Shown piece after piece: positions 1-5,139 of a stretch of 6,461 nt of DNA. Both the position numbers and the translations under genes were made by a program. Numbering within the stretch: the first letter of the stretch is position 1; each line of letters opens with the position of its first letter. The notes under the pieces were generated by a model. The model searched no databases and was not told the origin of the DNA. It saw only the letters and a program-made list of their open reading frames with translations. The stretch is from Bryobacterales bacterium (GTDB lineage Bacteria; Acidobacteriota; Terriglobia; Bryobacterales; Bryobacteraceae). The stretch is from contig DOZZ01000088.1 of the NCBI GenBank assembly GCA_003517725.1, positions 1,240 to 7,700 on the forward strand, read 5' to 3'.

Positions 1-393
1 CGGCATCTGCTGCGGCAGGTGCGGGGAAGGAAATTCCTGTCTGGCCCGCAAGGTGAATATTTCGATCTTTCCGAACTATTTGACCGCTCGAATCTGGCCT
101 ATTTCGATGGCTTGATGGGCAAGCCCCAACTGGGCTGGAGCCGGGGCCGTTCCCGCACGCTATTGGGCCATTTCGATCCCTCGCACAACGCCATCATCAT
201 CAGCCGCATCTTCGACCAGCCACATTTACCGCCGCTGGCTCTGGAGTTTGTGATGTTCCATGAGATGCTGCATCTGCGGTTTCCGGTGGACCACAGCCGA
301 AGGCGCCGGTGCGTCCATACTCATGATTTTAAAGAGGCGGAGCGGCAGTTCCCGCTGTTAAAAGAAGCCCAAGCGGCTTTGAAGCGGATTTAA
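1..393 (+). CDS. SprT-like zinc metalloprotease-type protein (5' end possibly outside window)
   Basis: The frame is open from base 1, so the true start may lie upstream; the first in-window start is GTG at 19, giving 124 residues. Numbered from that GTG, the protein has a zinc-protease motif HEMLH at 81-85 (bases 259-273) and a later HTHDF at 100-104 that can supply the third zinc ligand. Upstream of it are the pattern NLAYFDGLMGKPQLGWS and an ISRIF stretch. This order (N-x-x-YF...W-S...G...I-x-IS...HExxH...H-x-x-F) is that of the SprT-like domain. Family knowledge: SprT-like proteins are Zn-dependent and include DNA-protein crosslink proteases such as Spartan, but small bacterial members are mostly uncharacterised. 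No signal peptide is visible, so it is probably cytoplasmic. Substrate unknown. It converges on the minus-strand block, with a terminator in between. The fold assignment is fairly secure, the biological role is not. Confidence 0.75.
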   Translation, partial: RHLLRQVRGRKFLSGPQGEYFDLSELFDRSNLAYFDGLMGKPQLGWSRGRSRTLLGHFDPSHNAIIISRIFDQPHLPPLALEFVMFHEMLHLRFPVDHSRRRRCVHTHDFKEAERQFPLLKEAQAALKRI

Positions 394-398
394 GCGGC

Positions 399-429
399 AA
401 AAAAAAGGCCGGCCAGTTGCCAGGCCGGC
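399..429 (-). terminator. Intrinsic terminator of the minus-strand block
   Basis: A perfect 7-bp GC stem (GCCGGCC at 408-414 pairing with GGCCGGC at 423-429, 8-nt loop) is preceded on the + strand by eight A residues at 399-406. Read on the minus strand this is a GC hairpin followed by a U8 tract, the classic Rho-independent form. It lies 24 bp past the stop of the 172-aa gene (454) and marks the end of the leftward unit. On the + strand the hairpin lacks a following U tract, so it is not a good terminator for the protease gene. Confidence 0.85.
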
Positions 430-453
430 GTTGGAGGAATGTTGGGGAGCAGG

Positions 454-972
454 TCAGGCGGCGGCGGGCAGCATCGCGCCAAGCTGCAGTTGTTCGCGCA
501 TGCGGGCGATCGAAGCAACCAGCGGCTGGATGTCCACGGTGCCGAGGCCGTAGCGGAACAGGACCAGGCGGATTTCCACTACAACCAGTCCCTTGGCGAA
601 GCCCAGGCGGCTCTTGCCGATCAGTTTGGCCAGATCCGGCCGGTCAACGTTGGACGCGATCATCACACTTTCGAGGCCCGTGGCGGTCCGCGCAAAATCA
701 AGCGTCAGGGAGCGCAGGTAGGCTCGGAACAAGCGGACACGGTCAGTACGCATCTGCCGCAACATCTTAGAGTTACAGGCGGGATGCGAGGACAGGAAAT
801 CGAAATCGGCGGCATCCAGCAAGCGTTGCATGGGCCGATAGCGAGCGGCAATGTCGACGCATGCGCTCACCGGACTGGCAGCCCGCGATTGATATACCAA
901 GTCGAGGCGAAAGATTTTAGCAAGCGCCAAAATAGCAATTACAGCAACGGCGACATCGGCAGTGAGCATCAT
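454..972 (-). CDS. Hypothetical 172-aa protein with one N-terminal membrane helix
   Basis: I do not recognise a named family. The protein begins MMLTADVAVAVIAILALAKIF, one hydrophobic helix (about residues 4-20). About 150 residues follow that look soluble and probably helical, rich in Arg and Leu, ending MLPAAA. The likely form is a membrane-anchored protein; whether the body faces the cytoplasm is not decided by the sequence. Two ATG codons stand in tandem at the start (970-972 and 967-969). An AGGTG stretch on the minus strand lies a few bases upstream, a moderate ribosome binding site. The gene is last in the leftward block, 76 bp after the seven-helix protein, and is followed by the terminator at 399-429. 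A promoter-like pair lies in the gap before it, so it may also be transcribed alone. A longer-looking + strand ORF across the same bases (439..999) lacks any recognisable protein character. Confidence 0.65.
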   Translation of the reverse strand: MMLTADVAVAVIAILALAKIFRLDLVYQSRAASPVSACVDIAARYRPMQRLLDAADFDFLSSHPACNSKMLRQMRTDRVRLFRAYLRSLTLDFARTATGLESVMIASNVDRPDLAKLIGKSRLGFAKGLVVVEIRLVLFRYGLGTVDIQPLVASIARMREQLQLGAMLPAAA

Positions 973-1002
973 GTTGACACCTGTCTTTTACAGAACTAAT
1001 CG

Positions 1003-1030
1003 AGAATAGCAGAAATTTTTCTGATTGCAA
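1003..1030 (-). promoter_or_regulatory. Candidate sigma-70-type promoter before the 172-aa gene, with a dyad in the spacer
   Basis: Read on the minus strand, TTGCAA (1025-1030) and TATTCT (1003-1008) are separated by 16 bp, upstream of the ATG at 972. Each hexamer agrees with the consensus at four positions. The spacer contains an inverted repeat, CAGAAATTTTTCTG (1010-1023; six-base arms, two-base centre), a possible operator position. The region is AT-rich compared with the flanking genes. Pattern reading only. Confidence 0.4.
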
Positions 1031-1048
1031 CACAACTTTGAAAGATTT

Positions 1049-1813
1049 TCAGCGGCCAAATGCGCGTAATAGCGTGGCGTTAATTGCGCTTAATTGTTGC
1101 AATAAGTCGTCCTCGTGGGCCGCTGTGGCGGGCTCGGGCCGGCGGATCACCGCCGGGGCGGTACTGGTCCTAAGGTTTACAGCCCAAACGACATAGCAGA
1201 TGGTACTGAAGCCGGCAAGAACCAGGTTGAGTTGCCGGGTGAACACCCCCGGGTATACCCATTCGAGGAGCAAAGCCGACGCTTCCAGGGAAAACAAGGC
1301 GCAAAAACCCAGGCTGCTGGCTAATAGATTATGATCCGCGCGCAGCGGGTAACGTGACACCAGTACGAAAAGCAGGAGCACGAAAAAGATTAGCGTCAGC
1401 AGCACGGTTCGTTGGGCCAGTTCGAAATAGTAAAGGTGGCCGGCCCACACCGCGTGTTCGCGCCACGTGTACCAGGCCAAAACGCTCGAAAACAGGCTGG
1501 CCAGCAGCAAAGCGCTCAGCATGGACGATTTGATGACGGTGCGGATCCCCGGATAATTGGAAAAGACCGCGGCATAGATTTCGCTGATTAGCGCGACGTA
1601 TAAAACCCAGCGGATGGGACTGCCTACGATATAGAGCCAGAAGGCGAAGGAGGTACTTGGCCCGAAACCCAGGGAGACGGCGGCCTCAATGATCTGAAGA
1701 CCGAGATAAGCGAGCAGCAAATTACGGGGTTTACGTAGGCCCGACTGGAGCAGGCGCACGAATACTGGCAGGATCGAAATTAGAAGGACCGCCGTCAACC
1801 CGCGAAGCTCCAT
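1049..1813 (-). CDS. Hypothetical integral membrane protein, about seven transmembrane helices
   Basis: The 254-residue protein is mostly hydrophobic. I read helices at about 5-20, 31-50, 57-84, 94-115, 133-152, 161-184 and 194-213. A hydrophilic tail follows (214-254), with several Arg/Pro residues, an acidic patch (HEDD near 233-236) and a Leu-rich amphipathic end. No transporter signature, heme ligand set, kinase or other catalytic motif is evident, so I cannot name a function; receptor, sensor or scaffold are all possible. The ATG at 1811-1813 was chosen because the hydrophobic first helix begins directly after it. A TAAGGAG on the minus strand lies about 14 bp upstream of it, rather far for a ribosome site, so the start is not firm. 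It is third in the leftward block, 53 bp after the second small peptide gene, and 76 bp before the single-helix protein. Confidence 0.75.
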   Translation of the reverse strand: MELRGLTAVLLISILPVFVRLLQSGLRKPRNLLLAYLGLQIIEAAVSLGFGPSTSFAFWLYIVGSPIRWVLYVALISEIYAAVFSNYPGIRTVIKSSMLSALLLASLFSSVLAWYTWREHAVWAGHLYYFELAQRTVLLTLIFFVLLLFVLVSRYPLRADHNLLASSLGFCALFSLEASALLLEWVYPGVFTRQLNLVLAGFSTICYVVWAVNLRTSTAPAVIRRPEPATAAHEDDLLQQLSAINATLLRAFGR

Positions 1814-1866
1814 AGTGGGAGTTCCGGCTCCTTACGGCCACCGCGTTACAAGTGGCTCGACCTATT

Positions 1867-1995
1867 CTACCGGATCCAGGGGCACGGGTTGCTGGCGGTG
1901 CCACATTCTGGAAGGGGCGGATAGGCCTGCGATGCCGTCGGAATGGCGAAATAGGAAAGTGCCATCGCGGCAATTAAAACCAACTTCCGGATCAT
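1867..1995 (-). CDS. Small secreted peptide, copy B (42 aa)
   Basis: This short gene reads MIRKLVLIAAMALSYFAIPT followed by ASQA and an 18-residue tail, YPPLPECGTASNPCPWIR. The N-terminus is a signal peptide: basic residues 3-4, a hydrophobic core at 5-19, and a signal-peptidase-I-type SQA site after residue 24. The predicted mature peptide has two cysteines (31 and 38) that could form one disulfide loop, four prolines and a Trp near the C-terminus. A strong AGGAG (minus strand, 2002-2006) lies six to seven bases before the ATG at 1993-1995. It follows copy A by 27 bp and precedes the seven-helix membrane gene by 53 bp. It differs from copy A at four residues (2, 11, 12, 41), all mild, while most other codon differences are silent, so it is very likely translated. 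Function unknown; signal peptide, bacteriocin-like peptide or envelope component are all open. Confidence 0.85.
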   Translation of the reverse strand: MIRKLVLIAAMALSYFAIPTASQAYPPLPECGTASNPCPWIR

Positions 1996-2022
1996 ACGTT
2001 TCTCCTCAAAAATGCCGATGTA

Positions 2023-2151
2023 CTATCGGACCCAGGGACACGGGTTGCTGGCTGTGCCGCACTCGGGCAGCGGCGGATAGGCCTGCGAGGCGGTCGGAAT
2101 AGCAAAATACGAGAGAGTGAGAGCGGCGATCAAAACGAGTTTGCGAAGCAT
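2023..2151 (-). CDS. Small secreted peptide, copy A (42 aa)
   Basis: First gene of the leftward block. It reads MLRKLVLIAALTLSYFAIPT, then ASQA and the predicted mature 18-mer YPPLPECGTASNPCPWVR. Signal peptide features match copy B: Arg-Lys at 3-4, hydrophobic core, cleavage after SQA at 24. Cysteines at 31 and 38 could pair. The frame is open further upstream to an ATG at 2275-2277, which would give 84 residues. I chose the ATG at 2149-2151 because copy B starts at the equivalent codon, a clear AAGGAG (minus strand, 2163-2168) precedes it by 11 bases, and the upstream extension has no counterpart in copy B. A TTG directly before the ATG is an in-frame alternative. No known peptide family is recognised. 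The mature parts of A and B differ only by Val/Ile at 41. Confidence 0.85.
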   Translation of the reverse strand: MLRKLVLIAALTLSYFAIPTASQAYPPLPECGTASNPCPWVR

Positions 2152-2170
2152 CAATACGAGTTCTCCTTGA

Positions 2171-2204
2171 TTTGAATACTGATTCGAACATTTCAAAGGT
2201 TCGA
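2171..2204. promoter_or_regulatory. Overlapping inverted repeats upstream of the peptide genes
   Basis: TCGAAC (2184-2189) and GTTCGA (2199-2204) form a perfect six-base inverted repeat with a 9-nt centre. TTTGAA (2171-2176) and TTCAAA (2192-2197) form a second, interlocked one. They sit just upstream of the ribosome site of peptide copy A, where an operator or a leader-RNA fold could act. I could not find a convincing -35/-10 pair nearby, so the promoter of the block is not located. Confidence 0.35.
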
Positions 2205-2329
2205 GCCTGAGTCTATCGCCCGACATAACGGAAAGGGGAATTAAATCATTTTTTTTACAGAAGTAGAACAAACGCAAGCATTACTTGGGAATTGAGGCGT
2301 TAGTTGCTATCCTTTTTAAATTGTGTTGT

Positions 2330-2343
2330 ACGTATGAATACGT
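2330..2343. promoter_or_regulatory. Perfect palindrome ACGTAT-GA-ATACGT upstream of the 145-aa gene
   Basis: The 14-bp sequence ACGTATGAATACGT has six-base arms that are exact reverse complements around a GA centre. It begins 36 bp before the ATG at 2366, in the AT-rich 214-bp divergent region between that gene and the peptide block. This is a typical size and place for a dimeric repressor or activator site. If the TTG at 2285 were the real start, the palindrome would be inside the coding sequence. The binding protein is unknown. Confidence 0.35.
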
Positions 2344-2365
2344 GTTTTGGGCGGTGTATCCTCTT

Positions 2366-2803
2366 ATGACTTCGGATTCCGACGCGGCATCAAACCTGTG
2401 GCGCCATACTCTCGAACAAATCCCCTCGCTGTTTGGGCGGCTGTCGTATCTGGCTTCGCTGCGTAATCTCAATAGCGGGCAGTATGAGCACTTCGGCCTG
2501 GCCCAGCGCTTCGATGCGGCGGAAGCCGATCGCGTGCTGCGGGAAAGTCATGTCCAGATTTTCTACCAGTGGCTCAGCTACGGTCTGCAGGATCAAAAGC
2601 TCGATCTCGAAGAGTATTTAAACAGCGTGGATACAGAACTGGCGGCAGTGATTGCGAATTGGATTCGGGTGGCGCCCTATCAGACGTGCGTGCCGGCGGA
2701 GACGCGGCCCGTGGAACGGGAATTATTCCTGGCGGATTTCGGACGCATTCTCGAAATGCTCAAGTTCGAGCACGCCGTCGCTTCCCCTGATCCAGACGCA
2801 TAG
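2366..2803 (+). CDS. Conserved-looking hypothetical protein, 145 aa, cytoplasmic
   Basis: I do not recognise a named domain. From ATG 2366 the protein starts MTSDSDAASNLWRHTLEQI and continues with a helical body: LSYLASLRNLNSGQYEHFGL, then FDAAEADRVLRESHVQIFYQ and a Leu/Glu-rich stretch to about residue 90. I recall similar N-x-G-x-YEH-x-GL proteins among acidobacterial hypotheticals, but have not searched. No signal peptide or membrane helix. The frame stays open upstream to TTG 2285 and GTG 2354. ATG is preferred because the extra residues encoded upstream are low-quality and overlap AT-rich control DNA, but no good ribosome site is visible for any of the three, so the start is uncertain. 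The gene diverges from the peptide block, and its last 44 bases overlap antiparallel with the end of the regulator gene. Confidence 0.65.
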   Translation: MTSDSDAASNLWRHTLEQIPSLFGRLSYLASLRNLNSGQYEHFGLAQRFDAAEADRVLRESHVQIFYQWLSYGLQDQKLDLEEYLNSVDTELAAVIANWIRVAPYQTCVPAETRPVERELFLADFGRILEMLKFEHAVASPDPDA

Positions 2804-3542
2804 CGACGCCGGTGACCTGTCCAATCAGATCGATCTCTTCGGGATATTTGAAGATTTCCGGCGAGCACATGGAGGCCGGGTGCGGCTGCAGCATCAGCGT
2901 CTTGTCGGTAAGAATGCACCAGCTGCAGGCGTACCCGTTGCGGTGCTCGAAAAAGTAAATGGGACGCTCGAATTCGTTGTTCCAGCCAGTATTTACGATC
3001 TTTCGCTGCGAGTCGTCGATCAGCACCAGCGAGTCCGGTTGCAGCAGCGGGTACATGCTCCAGTCGTCCGATCCGATGAAGCCGTAACGATAATTTTTGA
3101 TATCCATCGAGCTCAGCAACGAGAGCGGCAATTTGCCCCAGCGTTGGATGACGCGGCTCAGGTAAGTAGTTTTGGTGGTGTCGATCCCGGGATCGAGCGA
3201 GAGCGGAACCTGCGCCTCGCCCAACGAATTATTGCCGAAACCGATCAGGTGAGTTTTATCGATTTTGATGGCCGCGGCGTCGGCCGCCTGGGCCGCCATT
3301 TCCACCCCGTACCACTCGAGCACTTCATGCAAATCCAGGCGGTAGATGGTACACAGAGAGTACAACCGATACATCGACGGAACGGTGCCTTTGTTCTCGA
3401 TGTCGGAGAGGCGGCTGAGCGCCATGATGAACTCGTCGCTTTTGTGGCGGGTAGCGATCTGGATACTCGCATCTTCCACATCGCGGTAGCGTAAATTGAG
3501 TCTCTCCCGGACACGCTTAAGCTTCTGCCCTGGATCTTCCAT
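2760..3542 (-). CDS. XRE-type helix-turn-helix regulator with C-terminal S24/LexA-like domain
   Basis: The 260-residue protein starts with a DNA-binding domain (about 6-80): GQKLKRVRERLNLRYRDVED, then SRLSDIENKGTVPS, then YRLYSLCTIYRLDLHEVLEW. This is the XRE pattern with an insertion between the first and second helices. The C-terminal half (about 150-250) resembles the S24 peptidase/LexA fold: DDWSMYPLLQPDSLVLID at 159-176 matches the G-D-S-M-x-P-x-L-x-x-G-D-x-V-x-V-D region, with Ser162 at the nucleophile position, and the domain ends IGQVTGVAMRL. The segment that should carry the catalytic lysine (V-x-K-R-L type) reads YACSWC (204-209), so I infer no self-cleavage. It probably represses or activates by dimer binding, perhaps sensing a ligand. 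ATG 3542 has no clear Shine-Dalgarno. It is divergent from ubiX and overlaps the 145-aa gene tail to tail. Targets are unknown. Confidence 0.85.
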   Translation of the reverse strand: MEDPGQKLKRVRERLNLRYRDVEDASIQIATRHKSDEFIMALSRLSDIENKGTVPSMYRLYSLCTIYRLDLHEVLEWYGVEMAAQAADAAAIKIDKTHLIGFGNNSLGEAQVPLSLDPGIDTTKTTYLSRVIQRWGKLPLSLLSSMDIKNYRYGFIGSDDWSMYPLLQPDSLVLIDDSQRKIVNTGWNNEFERPIYFFEHRNGYACSWCILTDKTLMLQPHPASMCSPEIFKYPEEIDLIGQVTGVAMRLDQGKRRRART

Positions 3543-3605
3543 GCTATGATCCGGTGTCCGGGCGAAGCGTTAGGGAGTTCATGCGCACATTCCAGCTACG
3601 ACCAA

Positions 3606-3620
3606 AACACTAGTCGTGTT
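3606..3620. promoter_or_regulatory. Dyad AACAC-N5-GTGTT near the regulator's likely transcription start
   Basis: AACAC (3606-3610) and GTGTT (3616-3620) are exact reverse complements around TAGTC. A second, interlocked pair is ACGAC (3598-3602) with GTCGT (3613-3617). The site lies just downstream of the predicted minus-strand -10 box (3631-3636), where a bound protein would block transcription. Self-binding by the XRE regulator is a reasonable guess, with no direct proof in the sequence. Confidence 0.4.
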
Positions 3621-3630
3621 CCACTAATGC

Positions 3631-3660
3631 AGTATAGCCGTACCGATTTGGCGATGGCAA
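3631..3660 (-). promoter_or_regulatory. Sigma-70-type promoter for the XRE/S24-like regulator
   Basis: On the minus strand TTGCCA (3655-3660) and TATACT (3631-3636) are separated by 18 bp; each matches five of six consensus bases. Transcription would start near 3625 and give a leader of roughly 80 nt before ATG 3542. A much weaker opposing pair for ubiX, TTGGCG (3648-3653) with CTAAAT (3671-3676), has a 17-bp spacer and lies back to back with it. Confidence 0.6.
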
Positions 3661-3677
3661 TGTGTAGATTCTAAATC

Positions 3678-3697
3678 CTGTTCCGGAATCAGAACAG
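3678..3697. promoter_or_regulatory. Dyad CTGTTC-N8-GAACAG in the ubiX leader
   Basis: CTGTTC (3678-3683) pairs exactly with GAACAG (3692-3697), and the centre includes the smaller palindrome TTCCGGAA (3681-3688). The dyad ends six bases before the GGAGG ribosome site (3703-3707) of ubiX, so it could be an operator or a leader hairpin. No U tract follows, so it is not a terminator. Confidence 0.4.
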
Positions 3698-3717
3698 AAA
3701 ACGGAGGAAATTGGAAA

Positions 3718-4287
3718 GTGCGGATCGTGGTGGCCGTCTCGGGCGCCAGCGGGTCAATTTACGCGATTCGCCTCCTCGAGCGTTTACGCTGTAATACAGA
3801 GGTGGAGTCGCACCTGATCGTGAGCCGCGCGGCCGAGAAAACGCTGCTGCTGGAGACCGGGAAAGCGGTCGGAGAACTCCGGGCGATGGCCGCGTTTTCT
3901 TATGCTCATGAGGACATCTCGGCACGCCTGGCGAGCGGTTCGTTCCAAACCCACGCTATGGTAGTGGCTCCCTGTTCCATGAATACGTTGTCCGCCATTG
4001 CGGCCGGAACGGCATCCAACCTTTTGCTGCGCGCCGCCGATGTGTGTCTTAAGGAGCGGCGCCGGCTGATCCTAATGGTGCGCGAAACGCCGTTCCACCT
4101 GGGTCACTTAAAAGCCATGACAGCCGTCACTGAAATGGGTGCCATTGTGGCGCCCCCTTTGCCCAGTTTCTACAATAAACCTCAGACTGTGATGGATATT
4201 GTGGACCACAGCGTTGATCGTGTTCTTGATTTGTTGAATTTAGGCGATGCGCTGGTGCGCCGTTGGGACGGCCCGAGGCAAACCTAA
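3718..4287 (+). CDS. ubiX: UbiX-type flavin prenyltransferase
   Basis: Family role: transfers a dimethylallyl group to reduced FMN to make prenyl-FMN, the cofactor of UbiD-type decarboxylases used in quinone and aromatic-acid metabolism; cytoplasmic. The 189-residue protein has the usual length and all main signatures: GASGS at 9-13 (FMN-binding loop), ASGSF at 72-76, PCSM at 85-88, RAADVCLKERR at 105-115, RETP at 122-125 and PSFYNKP at 149-155. The start is GTG at 3718, with GGAGG (3703-3707) ten bases before it, and MRIVVAVSGASGS is the normal N-terminus. The gene is divergent from the XRE/S24 regulator and its stop overlaps the pheA start (TAATG), suggesting translational coupling. No UbiD gene lies in the window. 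A Pad1/EpiD-type flavoprotein is the only close alternative, and the RAADV-LKERR and RETP motifs favour UbiX. Confidence 0.95.
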   Translation: MRIVVAVSGASGSIYAIRLLERLRCNTEVESHLIVSRAAEKTLLLETGKAVGELRAMAAFSYAHEDISARLASGSFQTHAMVVAPCSMNTLSAIAAGTASNLLLRAADVCLKERRRLILMVRETPFHLGHLKAMTAVTEMGAIVAPPLPSFYNKPQTVMDIVDHSVDRVLDLLNLGDALVRRWDGPRQT

Positions 4288-5120
4288 TGCGAATAGCATT
4301 TCAGGGTGAACGTGGCGCTTTCAGCGAGGAGGCCGCGCGGCAACTCGCCGGTAACGCGGCCGAGATGGTACCCACCCTTCGCTTTGAAGATGTTTTCAAT
4401 CGTTTGCGCGACAAGACCGTGGACGCCGCCGTCATCCCGATCGAGAACACGCTGCACGGCTCCGTGCATGAGAACTACGATCACCTGCTGCACTATAATT
4501 TTCCGATCACTGGAGAAACCAGCCTCCGCATTGTCCATAACCTCATCGCGCCACCCGGAATCGAGCTAACGGATGTAAAACGAGTGTACTCGCACCCGGT
4601 GGCGTTGAATCAGTGTCTGCAGTTTTTCCTGGATCATCCCGAGTTCGAAAAAGTAAGTCATTACGATACGGCCGGAAGCGTCAAGACCGTCATGGAGAGC
4701 GGCATGCGGGATGCCGCCGGGATCGCCTCCGCAGTCGCCGCCGAAATCTACGGCGCGCAGATTCTGCAGCGATCCATTGAAGACGACCGCGCTAACTTCA
4801 CGCGCTTTTTTCTGCTGCGGCGGCGCGGTGAAGAGTCGGAAGTCGCCGCTCCCGCGGACGGTATCTGGAAAACATCGCTGGTGTTTACAACGTGCAACCA
4901 GCCGGCCGCCCTGTTCCGGGCGCTCAGCGCGTTTGCGCTGCGGGATTTGGATCTGACCAAGATCGAATCCCGGCCCCTGCGCGGAAAGCCCTGGGAATAT
5001 CTGTTTTACCTCGACTTTGTGGCGCCCCGGCACAGCATCCCGGCGCAAAACGCCCTGCGCCATCTGGCCGAATACGCCGACTTACTAAAAGTTTTCGGAT
5101 GTTACCCCCGCGGGTGTTGA
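4287..5120 (+). CDS. pheA: Prephenate dehydratase with C-terminal ACT domain
   Basis: Converts prephenate to phenylpyruvate, the committed step to phenylalanine; cytoplasmic. The 277-residue monofunctional form has no chorismate mutase part. The dehydratase domain (1-about 180) starts MRIAFQGERGAFSEEAA and carries PIENTLHGSV at 51-60 and the catalytic TRF at 172-174. The ACT domain (about 195-277) carries IESRPLRGKPW at 226-236, the ESRP motif of Phe-binding ACT domains. The partner GALV-type motif reads AALF (207-210), a mild variant, so feedback inhibition by phenylalanine is likely. ATG 4287 was preferred over an upstream in-frame TTG (4263) because the family N-terminus begins there. GAGG lies eight bases before the ATG, and it overlaps the ubiX stop by one base. 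The amylase gene follows after 19 bp. Confidence 0.96.
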   Translation: MRIAFQGERGAFSEEAARQLAGNAAEMVPTLRFEDVFNRLRDKTVDAAVIPIENTLHGSVHENYDHLLHYNFPITGETSLRIVHNLIAPPGIELTDVKRVYSHPVALNQCLQFFLDHPEFEKVSHYDTAGSVKTVMESGMRDAAGIASAVAAEIYGAQILQRSIEDDRANFTRFFLLRRRGEESEVAAPADGIWKTSLVFTTCNQPAALFRALSAFALRDLDLTKIESRPLRGKPWEYLFYLDFVAPRHSIPAQNALRHLAEYADLLKVFGCYPRGC

Positions 5121-5139
5121 GCGAGGGTATCCTCTTGAC

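Larger units (their letters stand above)
1867..2168 (-). repeat. Tandem gene duplication of the small peptide and its ribosome binding site
   Basis: Units 1867..2007 and 2023..2168 are direct repeats of a coding sequence plus leader. Both leaders share AGGAGAA followed closely by CGTAT, so the duplicated unit included the ribosome site. Over 43 codons (stop included) 19 are identical, 20 differ silently and 4 change the residue. The duplication is therefore old or was acquired as diverged copies, and is not a recent slippage or assembly artefact. Confidence 0.85.

Noticed and set aside
408..429. Hairpin as terminator of the + strand protease gene
   Set aside because: The A tract lies before the stem on the + strand and no U tract follows it, so it functions well only in the minus direction.
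439..999. 186-aa + strand ORF opposite the 172-aa gene
   Set aside because: Low-complexity Gln/Gly/Arg composition. The opposite strand has a membrane helix, a plausible promoter and a terminator in the right place.
1815..2102. 95-aa + strand ORF across the peptide repeats
   Set aside because: It is the antisense of the two peptide genes. Its internal repetition comes from the tandem duplication, and the silent-change pattern fits the minus-strand frame.
2249..2256. T8 run as a + strand terminator
   Set aside because: No GC-rich hairpin precedes it and no + strand gene ends nearby; it is part of the AT-rich divergent control region.
2023..2277. 84-aa form of peptide copy A starting at 2277
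   Set aside because: The extra 42 residues have no counterpart in copy B and run through the dyad region. The inner ATG has a strong ribosome site and is followed at once by a proper signal peptide.
2652..3494. 280-aa + strand ORF opposite the regulator gene
   Set aside because: Its product is Arg/Gln-rich without domain features, while the opposite strand encodes clear XRE and S24-like domains over the same bases.
4566..5063. 165-aa minus-strand ORF within pheA
   Set aside because: It is opposite a well-conserved enzyme gene and has no recognisable protein features.
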